A stretch of DNA of 64,000 bases, taken from contig JAHGAU010000008.1 of NCBI GenBank assembly GCA_019925105.1, forward strand, positions 1,550,001 to 1,614,000, written 5' to 3'. The translations under genes were made by a program, and so were the position numbers. This stretch comes from Niebla homalea. Taxonomy: Eukaryota; Ascomycota; Lecanoromycetes; Lecanorales; Ramalinaceae. Below are positions 1 to 11,500 of the stretch, in pieces (within the stretch, counting starts at the first letter, position 1; the number at the start of each line of letters is the position of its first letter). The notes under the pieces were generated by a model. That model saw only the letters and a program-made list of their open reading frames with translations. It did no database searches and was not told the origin of the DNA.

Positions 1-199
1 CCCGTGTCTCAATCAGATCAGTGCATTCCCTTCGTATCAAGATCTTCAACACGACTTACATCGCATAGCCATAGCTCGCGATCAATTTGGCCAATTTGGC
101 CAAACACTCCCCCAAGCCCATCATTCGTCGGTAAGTAGATCTTAGAGGTGGTTTTCTTCGATTCATCGATGTATCGAGAGACTTGCATCATATAGAACA

Positions 200-598
200 A
201 TGCTGACTTCTACTTCTGAACAGAGTGGTTCGCATCCCCGCTTGACTAGTCATCAAGAGTCTGGGAGTCCCAATCCTCATACTTCGAGGTCAGTAGCGGA
301 TGCCCACGAGCTTGGCCTCGATCAGCATGTCAGCCACCAACGCTATGACTCTCCGATGTTCTCGCCATATCAATCTCCAGCTTCTACTGCCGGTCGCAAC
401 TCTCCAGTGCCTTCCTCAGCTTCAAAAAAAGACCATGAGCCTCGTAGGGCTCGAAGGGAAGAGAATAGAGTCGGAAGCCTCTCCGGGACAAACCTCGTGC
501 ACATCGTGTTATGGGAAATTGAGGAGAGAGGTACTCGCTGTCCTTGCGAGCAATGCAAGCACAGCTATCTAGTCGACGCCAGGTTGGAACTTGACTAA
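200..598 (+). CDS. Hypothetical Ser/Pro-rich protein, doubtful
   Basis: An ATG-started frame of 132 codons. The first 75 residues are rich in Ser, Pro, His and Gln, followed by a basic stretch (KKDHEPRRARREE) and a short tail with a CPCEQC cysteine cluster. Composition is like disordered fungal proteins, and the six cysteines or so do not form a Zn2Cys6 pattern. I recognise no family. A competing open frame overlaps from 300 to 572, so the true frame or splicing is unclear. It may be an exon of a longer gene or a chance frame. Confidence 0.25.
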   Translation: MLTSTSEQSGSHPRLTSHQESGSPNPHTSRSVADAHELGLDQHVSHQRYDSPMFSPYQSPASTAGRNSPVPSSASKKDHEPRRARREENRVGSLSGTNLVHIVLWEIEERGTRCPCEQCKHSYLVDARLELD

Positions 599-1352
599 TC
601 CTGATAGCAATTGGAGAAGACAATCGAGCTGATGTCGGGATGGCGAGATGTGGCGAAGACGAGAAGGATTACAAGACCTATGTATCTGGATAATTCTTGA
701 TTGTGTGCAACTTATGACATCACCCTTCTTGGTGCTAGCCACCCCTGCATTGCACTTGATGTGATGCAGTGCTTCCACATTTTGACCGCGTAAACACCAA
801 TCTGCACGAAGCTCGTCCCCTGATGCTATGCGTCTTGAGTTGCATGAATTATCTAAGCTTGAGTTTCGTAAAGCATAGATCATGACTTTAGCTTGGTGCA
901 CGGTGACTTCTGGCCTTCTCCGGTGGTCATAAGACCAATGTACGAGGCGTAACAGTCAACTCGTAACGTCACTAATAAGTGAATGATTGCTGATACTGCA
1001 TAGGGCGACGTGTGGCTGCAATTACATCATAGTACGATGAATAACACTTTGCAGAGGATCGTCCAATTTCCCCTCCACCACGCCAAGGAGGAAAGGATCT
1101 CTGACCGTTGGCATCTGATTGCATTGGGGTTTCAAAGGTGGGAAATTACTCCGCACTCTTGTGTCTATAGTTAGTGCAGTGCTTCGACACCTTCCAGAGT
1201 TCGTTGTACAACATGCCAATTTTTCTCACAATGTGCAAATTTTCTCCACACCTCTCAAAGAGGTTATTCCCGTAGGAACTTCTCTCCCAATCCACGGCTT
1301 TTCCTTGGTCAACAGAGGTTCTCAAGAACTTCTTCTTCTCATTCGGATCACC
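599..1352. other. Intergenic, no gene seen
   Basis: No convincing coding frame on either strand. The frames present are short and start at non-ATG codons. It would hold the 5' region of the hypothetical gene at 1353. Confidence 0.4.
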
Positions 1353-2075
1353 ATGCCAAGCAGAATTCTAATAAAGCGTGATTCTTATGGAAGGCCCACG
1401 GAGGGAGGACTTCGTCTGCCTGGGACAGAGAGATCAGGTCGACCGGAGAAAGTGGTAAAAGTTGATACCGGGCTTCGTCCGAAGAACGACTGCAGAATCA
1501 GCAAGCCCAGCAATCCGATCAGGCACAAGAAGCAGCCTGCAGGATCAAAGCTCTCTAGACCTTCCACCTCTAACACTCAAAGATGTCACAAACTTCTCTC
1601 TAATGAGGTCGATGCGGGGGGTCTCTCCAACACGGCTCTCCTTGGTGAGAATCTAGCCTCAAATCCTGCGCCTGCTCACCCCAGCAACCCGAACCCGGTT
1701 GCCTCAATCGAGCCCGCTTCCATTGGGTTCCTCGGGTCAAGGCAAAGCTACCTTTCTCAAGACCCCACAGAGAGCAAAGGCAGCCATCACAACAAATCTT
1801 CGAATGATGATCAACTCCAAAGCGGGGCGCCGGCAGATGCCAGGACTACACAGTCCTTTAGTACTACGAGTCCAATTGAACCAGGCATCACAAAGGACCA
1901 ACCCCTCAACAATGGTGCTCTACTTCCAGGCATCCAAGTTGAAAAGCATGTCCCTCTCTCTTCTACACTTGGTCATGGTGCATCTCAAAATGGCGACTCA
2001 GCCCCACCTGGATCGGACAGAAGTCCTACCACAGGATCCACAGCTCCAGGAAGTCGAGGACATTCCACTAGCTAG
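1353..2075 (+). CDS. Hypothetical disordered Ser/Pro-rich protein
   Basis: A frame of 240 residues if started at the ATG at 1353, which sits in a good fungal context (tcaccATGcc). The open frame runs further upstream to about 1119, but without an ATG. The protein has a basic N-terminal third and a Ser/Thr/Pro/Asn/Gly-rich remainder, with no membrane segment or known domain. Its first residues (MPSRIL, then R..R.PTE) resemble those of the hypothetical protein starting at 4119 (MPHNIL, then RR.PTE), which might mean a distant relation. No function can be assigned. Confidence rests only on open-frame length and start context. Confidence 0.4.
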   Translation: MPSRILIKRDSYGRPTEGGLRLPGTERSGRPEKVVKVDTGLRPKNDCRISKPSNPIRHKKQPAGSKLSRPSTSNTQRCHKLLSNEVDAGGLSNTALLGENLASNPAPAHPSNPNPVASIEPASIGFLGSRQSYLSQDPTESKGSHHNKSSNDDQLQSGAPADARTTQSFSTTSPIEPGITKDQPLNNGALLPGIQVEKHVPLSSTLGHGASQNGDSAPPGSDRSPTTGSTAPGSRGHSTS

Positions 2076-2841
2076 GCATGCTGGAGAGGGGGAGACGATT
2101 GAAGTCAACTGATCTGTCACCCCACTAACACAGCCGCACGTGGAATTCACCGCAATTAATTTCTGAGGGTTGAATATGATGGATCGTCATTGTAGGGGCA
2201 TTGAGCACCTAGGCGCTGCCGAATCAAATGGACGACCCCATATAGGGTGTACGATTGCTATTTGATTTTTACCAGCGGGACGTCTTCCATCCTGGAGGTC
2301 ATGAGAGGCGTACTTGATACTGGCTCGCAAAAGGGAAGGCTTAACACAATGAATAATCGTTCACCTCAGTGCTTCTTCCTAGTCCAGCGATAAAATCCCC
2401 TGCAATTTTCTATTCCACGCGTTTTCGTTGTGCATATCGAGTCGTGCAGGCCCTTTGATCGGTCTGGAATTGTGTGGTGAGCCGCCTGGTTTCCCCATCC
2501 TGGGCACGATGCCTCAAACACGTTTCAGGGCATACTGAGTGGTCAGTAATGTCTCTCCCCTGCTCCACGGACATCTTCGAGAACACATGCCTGCCAGAAA
2601 GCTCGGGGGGGCAAAATTAACCCAAATGTTGTGACGCGAGAATGTGATGCAACGCTTAAATCTCACGAGAACCCATTGTGCAACATGAGGCATTCCCTTA
2701 AAAGCGGTGCTGAAGCCCAAACATTTTCTCTTCCTTACTATCTTGAACTTGCTGGAATCCTGCCTTCTATCTTCCTTGCACAGTAGAGACAAAATTCTGT
2801 TCACTTGCTCGCTGTTGCTCTGTGCTTCCACCTAGAGCACC
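2076..2841. other. Intergenic, no gene seen
   Basis: No supported gene. Short frames on both strands overlap one another without coding character. It presumably contains the promoter of the gene at 2842. Confidence 0.4.
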
Positions 2842-3597
2842 ATGCCTTGGCCTCAAAGAGAGTCGCCCACCAGCCACAGGACATATGGAACACTGAGGCC
2901 CAAGTCTACGCAGCCCGTTGCAAGAAAACGGTCCCATCCAATCAGAGAGCCTCTTAGAGAAACATATCCGGAACAACTGGCGTACAACACCACCAGCAGC
3001 GACCGGGCCCTGCGCGTTCCAAGATGGCGCATTCGCTCCGAGTCTCCCCCTCTCAGGCCTAGCCCAGACTGCTCGTCGAGCGGGCTTTCTGGTGCCTCAC
3101 ACAGCTCCAAGGCTCGAGCACCTTCCCGACTGCACCAATGGGACGATTATGGAACAGCTGATGGATACTTGATAAACCATGGCAACAAAATCCGGGAAGG
3201 AAGTCGTGCTCAAAGCAACAGGGATCAACTTCCAACTCCTCCACGCCACCATAGTCCCGCGCGTTCGCAGCGTTCCACCGGATCTCGAGGCAGCCACTCT
3301 TCATATCATGATGGCCTGACTCCTGGAGGTTTCATGGACGAGGAGTATGAAAGCCGACCAATGAATTTTTACTCACCACCTCATGAACCCTCGTATGACT
3401 GTAGTCCTCGGACCCCGGGCTGGGATTGTGAAGACAGCCCCAATCCTCGCTCTGGTAGTCCTGCAGGCATTCGCCAATGTACACCTGGGAGCTCTCACCT
3501 CAGCCGTCCAGCAACACCCAATTTTGGCGACCATGAGCCAGTGTCTCCAATATCAGGTACTTACGTCTCCCCACGCCAGATCCTTCGGACGAAGTGA
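2842..3597 (+). CDS. Hypothetical Ser/Pro/Arg-rich disordered protein
   Basis: A frame of 251 residues from an ATG in good context (gcaccATGcc). The composition is strongly biased to Ser, Pro, Arg and His, with many SP, SPR and TPxx dipeptides that resemble proline-directed kinase sites. Short acidic patches (DEEYE, DCEDSP) occur in the last third. No domain, signal peptide or membrane segment is visible. It lies between two other low-complexity hypothetical genes on the same strand. A possible donor (GTACTT) near 3558 could splice to a further exon, so the C-terminus is uncertain. It looks like a real but rapidly evolving gene. Confidence 0.45.
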   Translation: MPWPQRESPTSHRTYGTLRPKSTQPVARKRSHPIREPLRETYPEQLAYNTTSSDRALRVPRWRIRSESPPLRPSPDCSSSGLSGASHSSKARAPSRLHQWDDYGTADGYLINHGNKIREGSRAQSNRDQLPTPPRHHSPARSQRSTGSRGSHSSYHDGLTPGGFMDEEYESRPMNFYSPPHEPSYDCSPRTPGWDCEDSPNPRSGSPAGIRQCTPGSSHLSRPATPNFGDHEPVSPISGTYVSPRQILRTK

Positions 3598-4118
3598 AAC
3601 AATCTGGGCTGGATGGTGGGAGGGCGTCTTGAGGCGAATTTGGGTGCGTTCTATTTATGATGGGTGAGAATTTCAACAGTACCAGTGGCCAAAGGGAGGG
3701 CTATGACTGTGTGGATCCAGTGGATGATGTCAACTGCATGTCAGAGAAATTACGAATGACTGCTCCTCATGACCGCCAGTATACGGCTGTCAGGTTCATG
3801 AGCGGTATGGTTCGAACGAGATTGGATTACACTGGTTTCATTGTCGATAATGGAAATGATTGATCTTGTTCCTTGATGAAATATCACTTCATGTGGCCAT
3901 TTTGTCTCCAATTCGGGATTCTGCGCCAGGAGTGTTTTCCCATCAGAAAGCGGGAGAAGATCGTGGTGTTTTATTGCTGACACACTCAAAAGAGAATGTT
4001 CTTATTCTAGCGTGTAGACTCTTCGACATTTTGACATGTTTGCTCTTTCTTACCTTTTCTGACAACTAATATTAAGATAGAAGTTCCGTGGCTTGCCCCA
4101 ACGCTTCACTAAACAACC
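3598..4118. other. Intergenic, no gene seen
   Basis: AT-richer stretch between two hypothetical genes. Open frames are short and conflicting. Nothing was recognised. Confidence 0.4.
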
Positions 4119-4860
4119 ATGCCGCACAACATTCTCAGAAACAGCAGAAGAGATAGACGACTCCCAACAGAAGAAAATAATCGGACTCATGTTCGTGAAA
4201 CGCTCAAAAGCCTCTTCCAGAAATGTTGGATCAAGCGCAAGCCAAGAACAGACGACGTTCCGGACTCATCATCTGTTCGGTCAGGATGGTCAGACAGCAC
4301 GCTGGTCGATCCGCCAATCGACAGCCGTAGCTCCAGTCAGCGCTCTCAAAGCAACGGCCAGGAAGTCTCTCGACACCATCATCGCGACACAGAGGCACAT
4401 CCAGTCGGGGCAGGGTATCCTCATGGTAGACGTCGACAAGATAGACATCACTCAACGTAAGATCGCACTAGGAATGTAGATGTTGCTTTTTTTTCTAGAC
4501 GAAGCTGACAAAGTCCATGGCTTTAGGCATCCCCACCAGAGGCACTTAAGAGATGAGCTATCTGGATCTGAGGAACAAGCCGGCTTTCCTTCAAGTGAAA
4601 GCCGTCGTAGAAACATTGCATCACTTACGAACCGTCTGGCAGCTTTAACGCCACTGCGAAGCGACAGATACAGTATTGACGGAGTATACTACATTGTGAA
4701 CTGGTACGACATTGACGACATCTGTGAACGTGACGAAGGGTATGATGGTGACGATGGATACGACGGCGACTTTGTCAGTGAGAGCCACACGATTTGTCGA
4801 TCAGGTCAACAAATTTGGAGCTTCAGCGAACGTGTCAGCCTCCGGATCAACTTGATGTGA
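4119..4860 (+). CDS. Hypothetical gene, splicing uncertain
   Basis: Two adjacent frames look coding. The first (4119-4460, ATG in context aaccATGcc) is rich in Arg, Ser and His. The second (about 4499-4860) has an acidic stretch with Tyr/Asp/Gly repeats (DEGYDGDDGYDGD) and ends at a TGA at 4860. A good acceptor (poly-T then CTAG) ends at 4498. A strong donor (GTAAGA) at 4456 joins the second frame to an overlapping frame lacking an early ATG. A weaker donor (GTAGAC) at 4425 would join it to the 4119 frame. I cannot decide between one spliced gene and two unrelated frames. No domain is recognised. Confidence 0.3.
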
Positions 4861-5374
4861 CAAGTTCGTGGGCCGCTTTCCTGATATGTGGCAACATGGC
4901 ACAACTTTCATTGGTCCTGGAAGAGAAAATCAATGGGTGCTATCATGATCTTTGACGGCCAGAGGAAGAGATCAAGGACTGCCTCGAATGACGATCCAAG
5001 CACATTCGGCGCCAGTGAAAGTGTCTGGCACCTAGCACTGAGTACAATGCAATTCTTGTAGTTGTTCGAATTCTCTTCCTCCAGAAAGCAAGACCGTGGC
5101 CGGAAAGCAACTTAAATTCTGAGTATGCCAATTTTCCAAACAAATTGCCCCGATTCGTGTCCACCCATCGCAGGAACCCCTTCATTGTTTGATAAATACC
5201 TTGGAAGCTACGTATAGACGTGACGTCACCCTCGACCCCCTTGCCAGCGCGGCAAATCTTCCCGGCGCAACGGCTCCACCGCTCTCCCCTTGCATCCATC
5301 TCCTGCATCCACCAAAACAACCTCCATCCCTACTCCAACCCACCACAATCCCCATCCTACAACATCCTCACAAA
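4861..5374. other. Upstream region of the UPF0132-like gene
   Basis: No gene recognised. The last 150 bases are C-rich and pyrimidine-biased (CCACC and CTCC runs), as in 5' leaders of many filamentous fungal genes. Confidence 0.4.
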
Positions 5375-6098
5375 ATGGATTTTGCACCCTACCAAGACAC
5401 CGACCCCTCCACCACCCGCGCCCTCAGCCCCCCACCCTCTCACAACACCCGCCCGCTCTCCCCATCCCCCAACGCCCGCGCCCACCCACCCCCCTCCGAA
5501 CCCCCCTACCAATCCCTCCCTCCCCCCTCCAATCCCTCCCACTACCCCCACCACCACACCTCAACCGCCCACCTCGAAGCCAACAACGGCAGCAGCAGCA
5601 ACCGCCTCACCAACATCTCCCTGTTCGAGACCTCGCTGCCGCTGCGGCTCGACCACGAGGCCCTGCTGGCGTACCTGGTGCTGCCGCCCGCGGGCGCGGC
5701 GCTGCTGCTGGTGCTCGAGCACCGGAGCGACTACGTCCGGTTCCACGCGTGGCAGAGCGCGATGGTGTTCAGCGCGCTGTTCGTGGCGCACCTGGTGCTG
5801 AGCTGGAGCGCGGTGCTGAGCTGGATGCTCTTCGTGCTGGATCTGGGGGTCATTGGGTTGGGGGGGTGGAGGGCGTGGAGGGATGGTGAGGTGGCGCTTC
5901 TGCTTATTCCATTTTCCTTTTTTTTCTTCTTTTCTTTCTTCTCTTTTGTTTGAAGGAGGGTGGTGGGAAGGGGTGGTGGGGTTGTGGAATAATGGTGTTG
6001 GTGGATGGATGGCTAACGGCGTTACAGCGGATGGGTTGGATAGGTTCGAGATGCCGTTTTTTGGGGGCTTGGCCAGTTCGTTCGTGGATTCGGAGTGA
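5375..6098 (+). CDS. UPF0132/DUF4870-like small membrane protein
   Basis: Two exons, 5375-5885 and 6028-6098. The 142-nt intron has donor GTGAGG, a CTAAC branch site at 6013-6017 and acceptor TACAG. The product is 193 residues. The first 85 or so are Pro/Ser/Thr/His-rich and presumably cytosolic. They are followed by about three closely spaced hydrophobic segments with the family hallmark YVRFHAWQS. The last exon supplies the ending (LDRFEMPFFG, then an acidic stop), which fits fungal members of this family. The function is unknown; the proteins are predicted multi-pass membrane proteins. The 3' end faces the convergent seipin gene 386 bp away. The splice choice is supported because it restores a continuous family-like C-terminus. 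Confidence 0.8.
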
Positions 6099-6484
6099 AA
6101 GTTGGAGGAGGTCGTGAGGCAAGGACGGGGTTGGGGCGGGTGTAATACTAGGCATGGCATGAGGGGAGCGTTACTGAAGGGGTGGTTTGGATGATACCCA
6201 GGAGTGTATATGCTAAGCTCACCATAAACCATCGATATCCTAGCGGGCCTCATAGGCCTTTGTATTCGTGCTTGGTGTAAGCCTCTCACACACGTCAGGT
6301 GGGCTCTCATTGCTTCAAAACATTGTGGTCAGGTGTAGAGGCTCATTTGAGGATAGGCAGAGCATGGTGTTTTAACGGGCCTCTCGGGGCAAATTATGCC
6401 ATTGCAAGTCTCGTGGCAGAACTTGGTCCATTATATGTACACAGGGGGTATCTTATATTAACGCATTTCCAAGCAGCGTCATCA
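6099..6484. other. Convergent 3' intergenic region
   Basis: Holds the 3' ends of the UPF0132-like gene (+) and the seipin gene (-). No additional gene was seen. Confidence 0.5.
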
Positions 6485-7866
6485 TCACCTCCCAGCACCA
6501 CTCCCCATCAACGCCTTCCGCCTTCTCTGTATGCCCGCCGCTCTCCCTTCCTCAACCCCCGTTCCAATCCCCGAGTCCCGCCATGCACTCCCCAAAGCCT
6601 CTTCATCCTCGAAGTCGTCTTCATCATCTGCCTCTGCTACTGTGGTCTGCAATGGCTGTATTGTCGTATCTTCGATGATATCATCGCCCTCCCTCTTGAT
6701 AGTCGCGGAACTATCTCTCGAGGGTGGATACCGTAACGGTCTCTGCCTCCCAATCGTAGGGAAAGTTCTGCTCGTATCCGACAAATCATCCAACAAGCCC
6801 CGATCGAACGTTTCAGACTCGGGAGTCGGTTCCGCCTTCATAATGCCATCGCTGTCATCACCCCCTTCCTCTTTCTTCACCACAACTTCCTTATCCGTGT
6901 TCATATAAAGGCTCAGCCCCGTCCACACCATCCCCATGGTCACCACACTACTCAACCAGAACGTGGTCGTGAAGACCACGAATGACAGGATCCGGTGATT
7001 ATACAGGATCCACCTCAATCCACTCAGTTTGGCAATGATCCGTATTCCCACACCGTAGAATTGCATCTTCTCATCCGCCTCCACGATAACCTCCGCAGTC
7101 GACGGGACACTGCCATCACCCTTGGCGAACTCGACCCCTTCGAACAGAGAGACGGCGAGGGTCTCGCTTTCTTTACTCAAACCAAGCACGTAGAGGGGAA
7201 GGGAGGCGAGGGTGCCAGCCGTGTCCGTGAGGGGAGAAGTGTAGGTGAGAATTGCGGAGCGTCGTGCGTGTGCGATGGTGGCATTGTTCCCGGCAATGTT
7301 TGAAGGGAGCAGGCGTTGAGACACTGAAGGCAGGGGAAGAGAGGGCAGGAGAGAGAGCGAGAGCATGAAATTGCCGGCTTGGAGGTTGTTGGGCGTGCGG
7401 GGGAGGTGGAGATCAAGATAGATATCGTAAGCTTGGTTTGGGACAAGAGCGCCCGGGAAGGAGGTCACGCCATGAGGATGTCCTTCTCTACGCAAAGCTC
7501 GCCTGATCAGCATGTAAAGTTGCTTCAAGTGTGCCGGCCGCGAATCAACCTGACGAAACGACCAACGTGATCGACGTACCCAAATTGCAGATGTATCGTC
7601 CTTTCAACGCCAGGCTGGGGCACAAATTCATAGTAGAAGAGCCAGAAGGCGATACTAGCAATACCAAGCAAGACAAAGGAGGTTGTGGCGAAAAGTGCGG
7701 TGCCTAGGTATATCTTCTGTGCAGGTTTGGAGACAAGGGTTCGTAGGGGGAGGAGCGCTGTATCCTAGCTTATTTAGCCTGGAAAAGACTAGCATTGCGC
7801 ATCAAAGAGGCTTACGACGGCCTGGCCGACCAATTCACGCCGGCGATCGCGCTTGAAGACGTCCAT
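6485..7866 (-). CDS. SEI1: Seipin, lipid droplet assembly protein
   Basis: Three exons: 7866-7816, 7764-7580 and 7487-6485. Introns of 51 and 92 nt have donors GTAAGC and GTACGT; the product is 412 residues. Seipin is an ER membrane protein that forms ring oligomers at ER-lipid droplet contacts and controls droplet growth. Visible features are a short basic cytosolic N-terminus, a first membrane segment at about 38-64, a luminal domain with the typical run of HLQFG, QAYDIYLDL, LPRTPNN and GNFML, and a second membrane segment at about 245-272. An acidic, Ser/Thr-rich cytosolic tail of about 140 residues follows. That tail is longer than in yeast Sei1/Fld1, as is common in filamentous fungi. 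The gene is co-oriented with NOT1 upstream. Confidence 0.88.
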
Positions 7867-8523
7867 CAATGCATGTTGGAAGAATATATCGCGATAGAAA
7901 TGGGGCTGAAGTAGAAGATGAAGTCGAGAATTCAAACATCACGTGATTTTATTGATTTACCGATATGGGTCAGATGGGATCAGATGGGATCAGATGGTGA
8001 GAACCTATTATTATGTCTGGCAAGGTTCAAGAGAGACTGTAGTTGAGCAGTCAATGGTAGTGTATCCTATAATACAAAGAAGGCAAATGGTGCCCTCCCT
8101 CACGCCCCTGATGCAAGTATGATACAGTGGCTTTTGCTTGTATCAATGCGCGCTTGAGATAGCAGGTCAAACGCAAATACAGAGACCAGCTAAGATCCGG
8201 CTCCCGCTCATCACAAGGCTCTCGCTAGATACAAGAAGATTCCATTAGGAGTTAAGGTTTGGTTTTGTTTTCAGAGAAAGGCTCCTCAGCTCGCCACTTT
8301 TTGGTATCTGTTCGCCGTCGCTGAATGGATGGAAGAGCTCTCATGATCATCGGTTGCGTTCATTTCCCTTGCCGCAACGAGCCCCTCTAAGATCAGTTGA
8401 ATTCGCAAAGCCAAAACGCCTTTCCAGGTGCGCCGTCAGAAGGGAGGGGGATGGGGACGGAGACAGAGTATTAGGTCAGTGATGTTGAGAACGTCAGATC
8501 GCGGTGGTGATATGATGGGTTGT
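7867..8523. promoter_or_regulatory. Region between NOT1 3' end and seipin 5' end
   Basis: Contains the seipin promoter. A palindromic E-box TCACGTGA lies at 7939-7946, about 75 bp before the seipin ATG. Further upstream the decamer CAGATGGGAT is repeated in tandem (two full copies and a partial third, 7971-7997). Roles are inferred only; bHLH factors such as Cbf1-type proteins bind this palindrome in fungi. Confidence 0.4.
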
Positions 8524-11500
8524 TTAGAGGTGTTGCGCGTATTGTATTGGAGGCCAACGCTGCTCTCGCTCCTCGCCCTGCTTCAGCATATCGTCGCACA
8601 AAGCGTGTATCTGTCAGACGGCGTTAGCATGTATGTGTCAAGGGAGAGAAGCATCTCCATTTACCTGCGGCGAGTTCTTGACGAATGGCAGATGCCAGAA
8701 GCCGTAGGCTGGATTTTTCAGTATTTCCAACATCACCACCACCAAGCCCCATGGGTGGGGTAAGACGACATGAAGCCTCTCGAGCAGTACGGCAATTATC
8801 TGTTGACGTTTGTCCCAGCCTTCGACGTTGGCTCCCTCCGTACCAAAGAGATGGAGTGTGGCATATGCAAAGAATTGGGTGTGCGCATTCGGCCATCGGA
8901 GCTGATTGACAATTGCGCTGATCAGGTGCAAGCGCGTACTGGCGGAAGACTCGTTGAACAGCCTTTGGAGCAAGATTGCTGGAGGAGAGTCGCTGACAAA
9001 AGCTGAGGTACCCCGGTGACCTTGCGTATTGACCGCAACTGTTCCAAGGTAGATGACCATGGCATGCATCAGTTGACAGTCAATCTTGAAGGCATCACCT
9101 TCCTTCATCGAAACCAGGGCCACGATCTGCATCACCTGATCTTGACTGAGATGGCCGGGAGTGAGCGCTGAATCCATCACATGTTGCAGTTTGGTATCAT
9201 GAAGAAGGGCCAAGAAGTCTCGGGAGATCCTTGGTGATCGTCTGATCTCTTCGAGACGATCAAACTTCAGACCTGAGACGAATGGACTCGGGAGATCGCG
9301 GAAAGAAAGTGGAGCGGCGCTCAGAGTGAGGTTCAAGAGTTGGGTACCATGCGGTGGTATAGCGTTGCAAAGGGTGAAGTGAGATTCTGCTAGAAACTCG
9401 GGAAAGTCGTGGTGTAGCACGAGCATGATGCGAAGCAACCCACGATATAGGTCCAGTGCCAAAGGGGAAAGCCGGTGGGGCGTCAGTAATCGCGAGACGT
9501 AAGACAACGCTTGTTCCATAATCTTGGCAAAGACATCATATCCCTGGCTTGCGTCAGCTGAGCATCCTCTCTCTGTGCATTTGCTGCTCACCTCGTCTCC
9601 TGGAATTTTGAGAAGGCTTGGGAGGAAGAAACGATGGGCGATGAGTCCAAGCCAGCTATAGATGAATCCAGGGAAATTGCGAGGTCCCATTGTCAGGAAA
9701 TTGGCGGCAAAGACCCGTAGCATCCTTTCGGTTACAAAGCCTGACTCACGATTGCTTTCATGCCAGTCGCACAAGATACCCGACAACAGGCGGAAGAAGA
9801 CACGTTGATTGAATCGCTCACCCTGCGTGACTTGGTGATGGTTCATGATCAACGTCATTAGGGATAGGATCGAGTCCATGTATTCGAGCTGCGACACATT
9901 GGCCATGCCGTCCTGCTCGCCATGAGATTTGACCAAGTAGACAATGAGTCTGGCCAGCCAGTCGACTTCGAAGAATTGTTTGCTGGATTGTTCCTTTGGC
10001 TGACGTTGACTGAGGCGATCCTCATCCTGGCTTATCCGGAATCCTGCGATGGCAGCATCGATACACAAGCGGAGAAAGACTGCCACGTCTTCTTGCTTCT
10101 GTAGCAAGTTCTTCATTTGAACTTGCACCACGAATGCAGCAAATACCTTGTTGTTCACAGTCCCGTAATTCTGTTCGCATAAACGTATCCACTCGTTAAA
10201 GACATAGTCGACTTGGTATTTTCTAATCATGGCCCGCTCATCCGAGCTATCCTGAACGCCATCCTCTACCGTTGTGAGTTTGCGCCAGATATCTGTCCTT
10301 GAGGATAGATGATTGTCTTGCGAACACCAATTCGCCAGAGCACCAAGACTCCTCGCGAAATCAGCTCGAAGGAAGAAAGGGCGCGAGCTAAGCAAGAGCT
10401 CTTCAATGACTGTAGAAAAGGCCTTCACTGCTTCCGCGGTCCGTTGATTGATAAGTTCAGCAATCGATTCATCGACCTTCCTGAGCTGTAGAATGTCTTG
10501 TTTGAGAAGCTCAACGGTAACGTCTGTATTGAGGATCCTGAAGTCGTTCAGTGAGTCTGCCCACTGAGCTACCTCCTTGGCTGTGGCAGGAAATGCTTGA
10601 TAGAGATATGATAAGATATGCACAAGAATCTCCACTAGATTCTTATTCATGCGATTTTCTTCGAAGAGCATCTGGCAAATTCCCTCAGCGCACTTCAGAG
10701 CGACTGAATCGTGCGAAGAAGAGAATTCTTTGACATGGTCCACCAATCCGAACAAGGTGGTCTCGTGACGTAAGGCTTCGAATGCCTGGCCGTCATGGTC
10801 GATGACGATATCGCGAATTTCGCGAATCACATCTTGCACTTGTTCTTGTATCATCTCAGGATCGAGATAGCCATTGGTCTGTGCTTGTGTTATAGAGGCG
10901 GGAAGTGGTGGTGGCAACATACGGCCTCGCTGCTGCTGCTGGTATTGTTGCGCCTGAAGCATTTGATGTGACAACGTCATGTTGTCCGCGGCTGTGGGCA
11001 TGTGTGGCATTGAAGAGTACGCATCCTGAAGGACATCAGGCACTTGGCGTCCACTGTCGGCAGAAGGAGTTTGCACGTGGTTTGTCGGACCTCGAGGCTG
11101 GCGACCAAAATCGGCGTAGATTGCTACCTGTTCAGGCTTCAGTCCCCCGGGCGTTTGTTTATACGGCTCGGATATCACAGTGCTCCAGCGGGTATGGGTT
11201 GGCCCAACATAGGGCTTGTTGGGGTGTTCGGACCTCCATTGGACACGTGAAGCTATCTCGCGCTCGATGTGGGCTTCGATTTCCGGGAGTGACTGATCTG
11301 CAGCTTTGTCCTCGACAATTTGGCAAGCGAAGTCCACATTATCATTGACACACATCAACATTGTGCCCTCTGGAAAGGCTTGCTCGGGAGATTCAGCCTG
11401 CGTGCGGCGTAAATACTGAGTCATGCTTTGCCTCAGAGGGTCCTTGGACGTAACTTGAGCCAGGCTGCTCGCAAGTTCCCGAGCTTGCCGGTGAGCAGCT

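Noticed and set aside
5220..5889. Pro-rich frames of 193-199 codons overlapping the UPF0132-like gene.
   Set aside because: Other-frame shadows of C-rich sequence; only the 5375 frame gives the membrane domain and joins the second exon.
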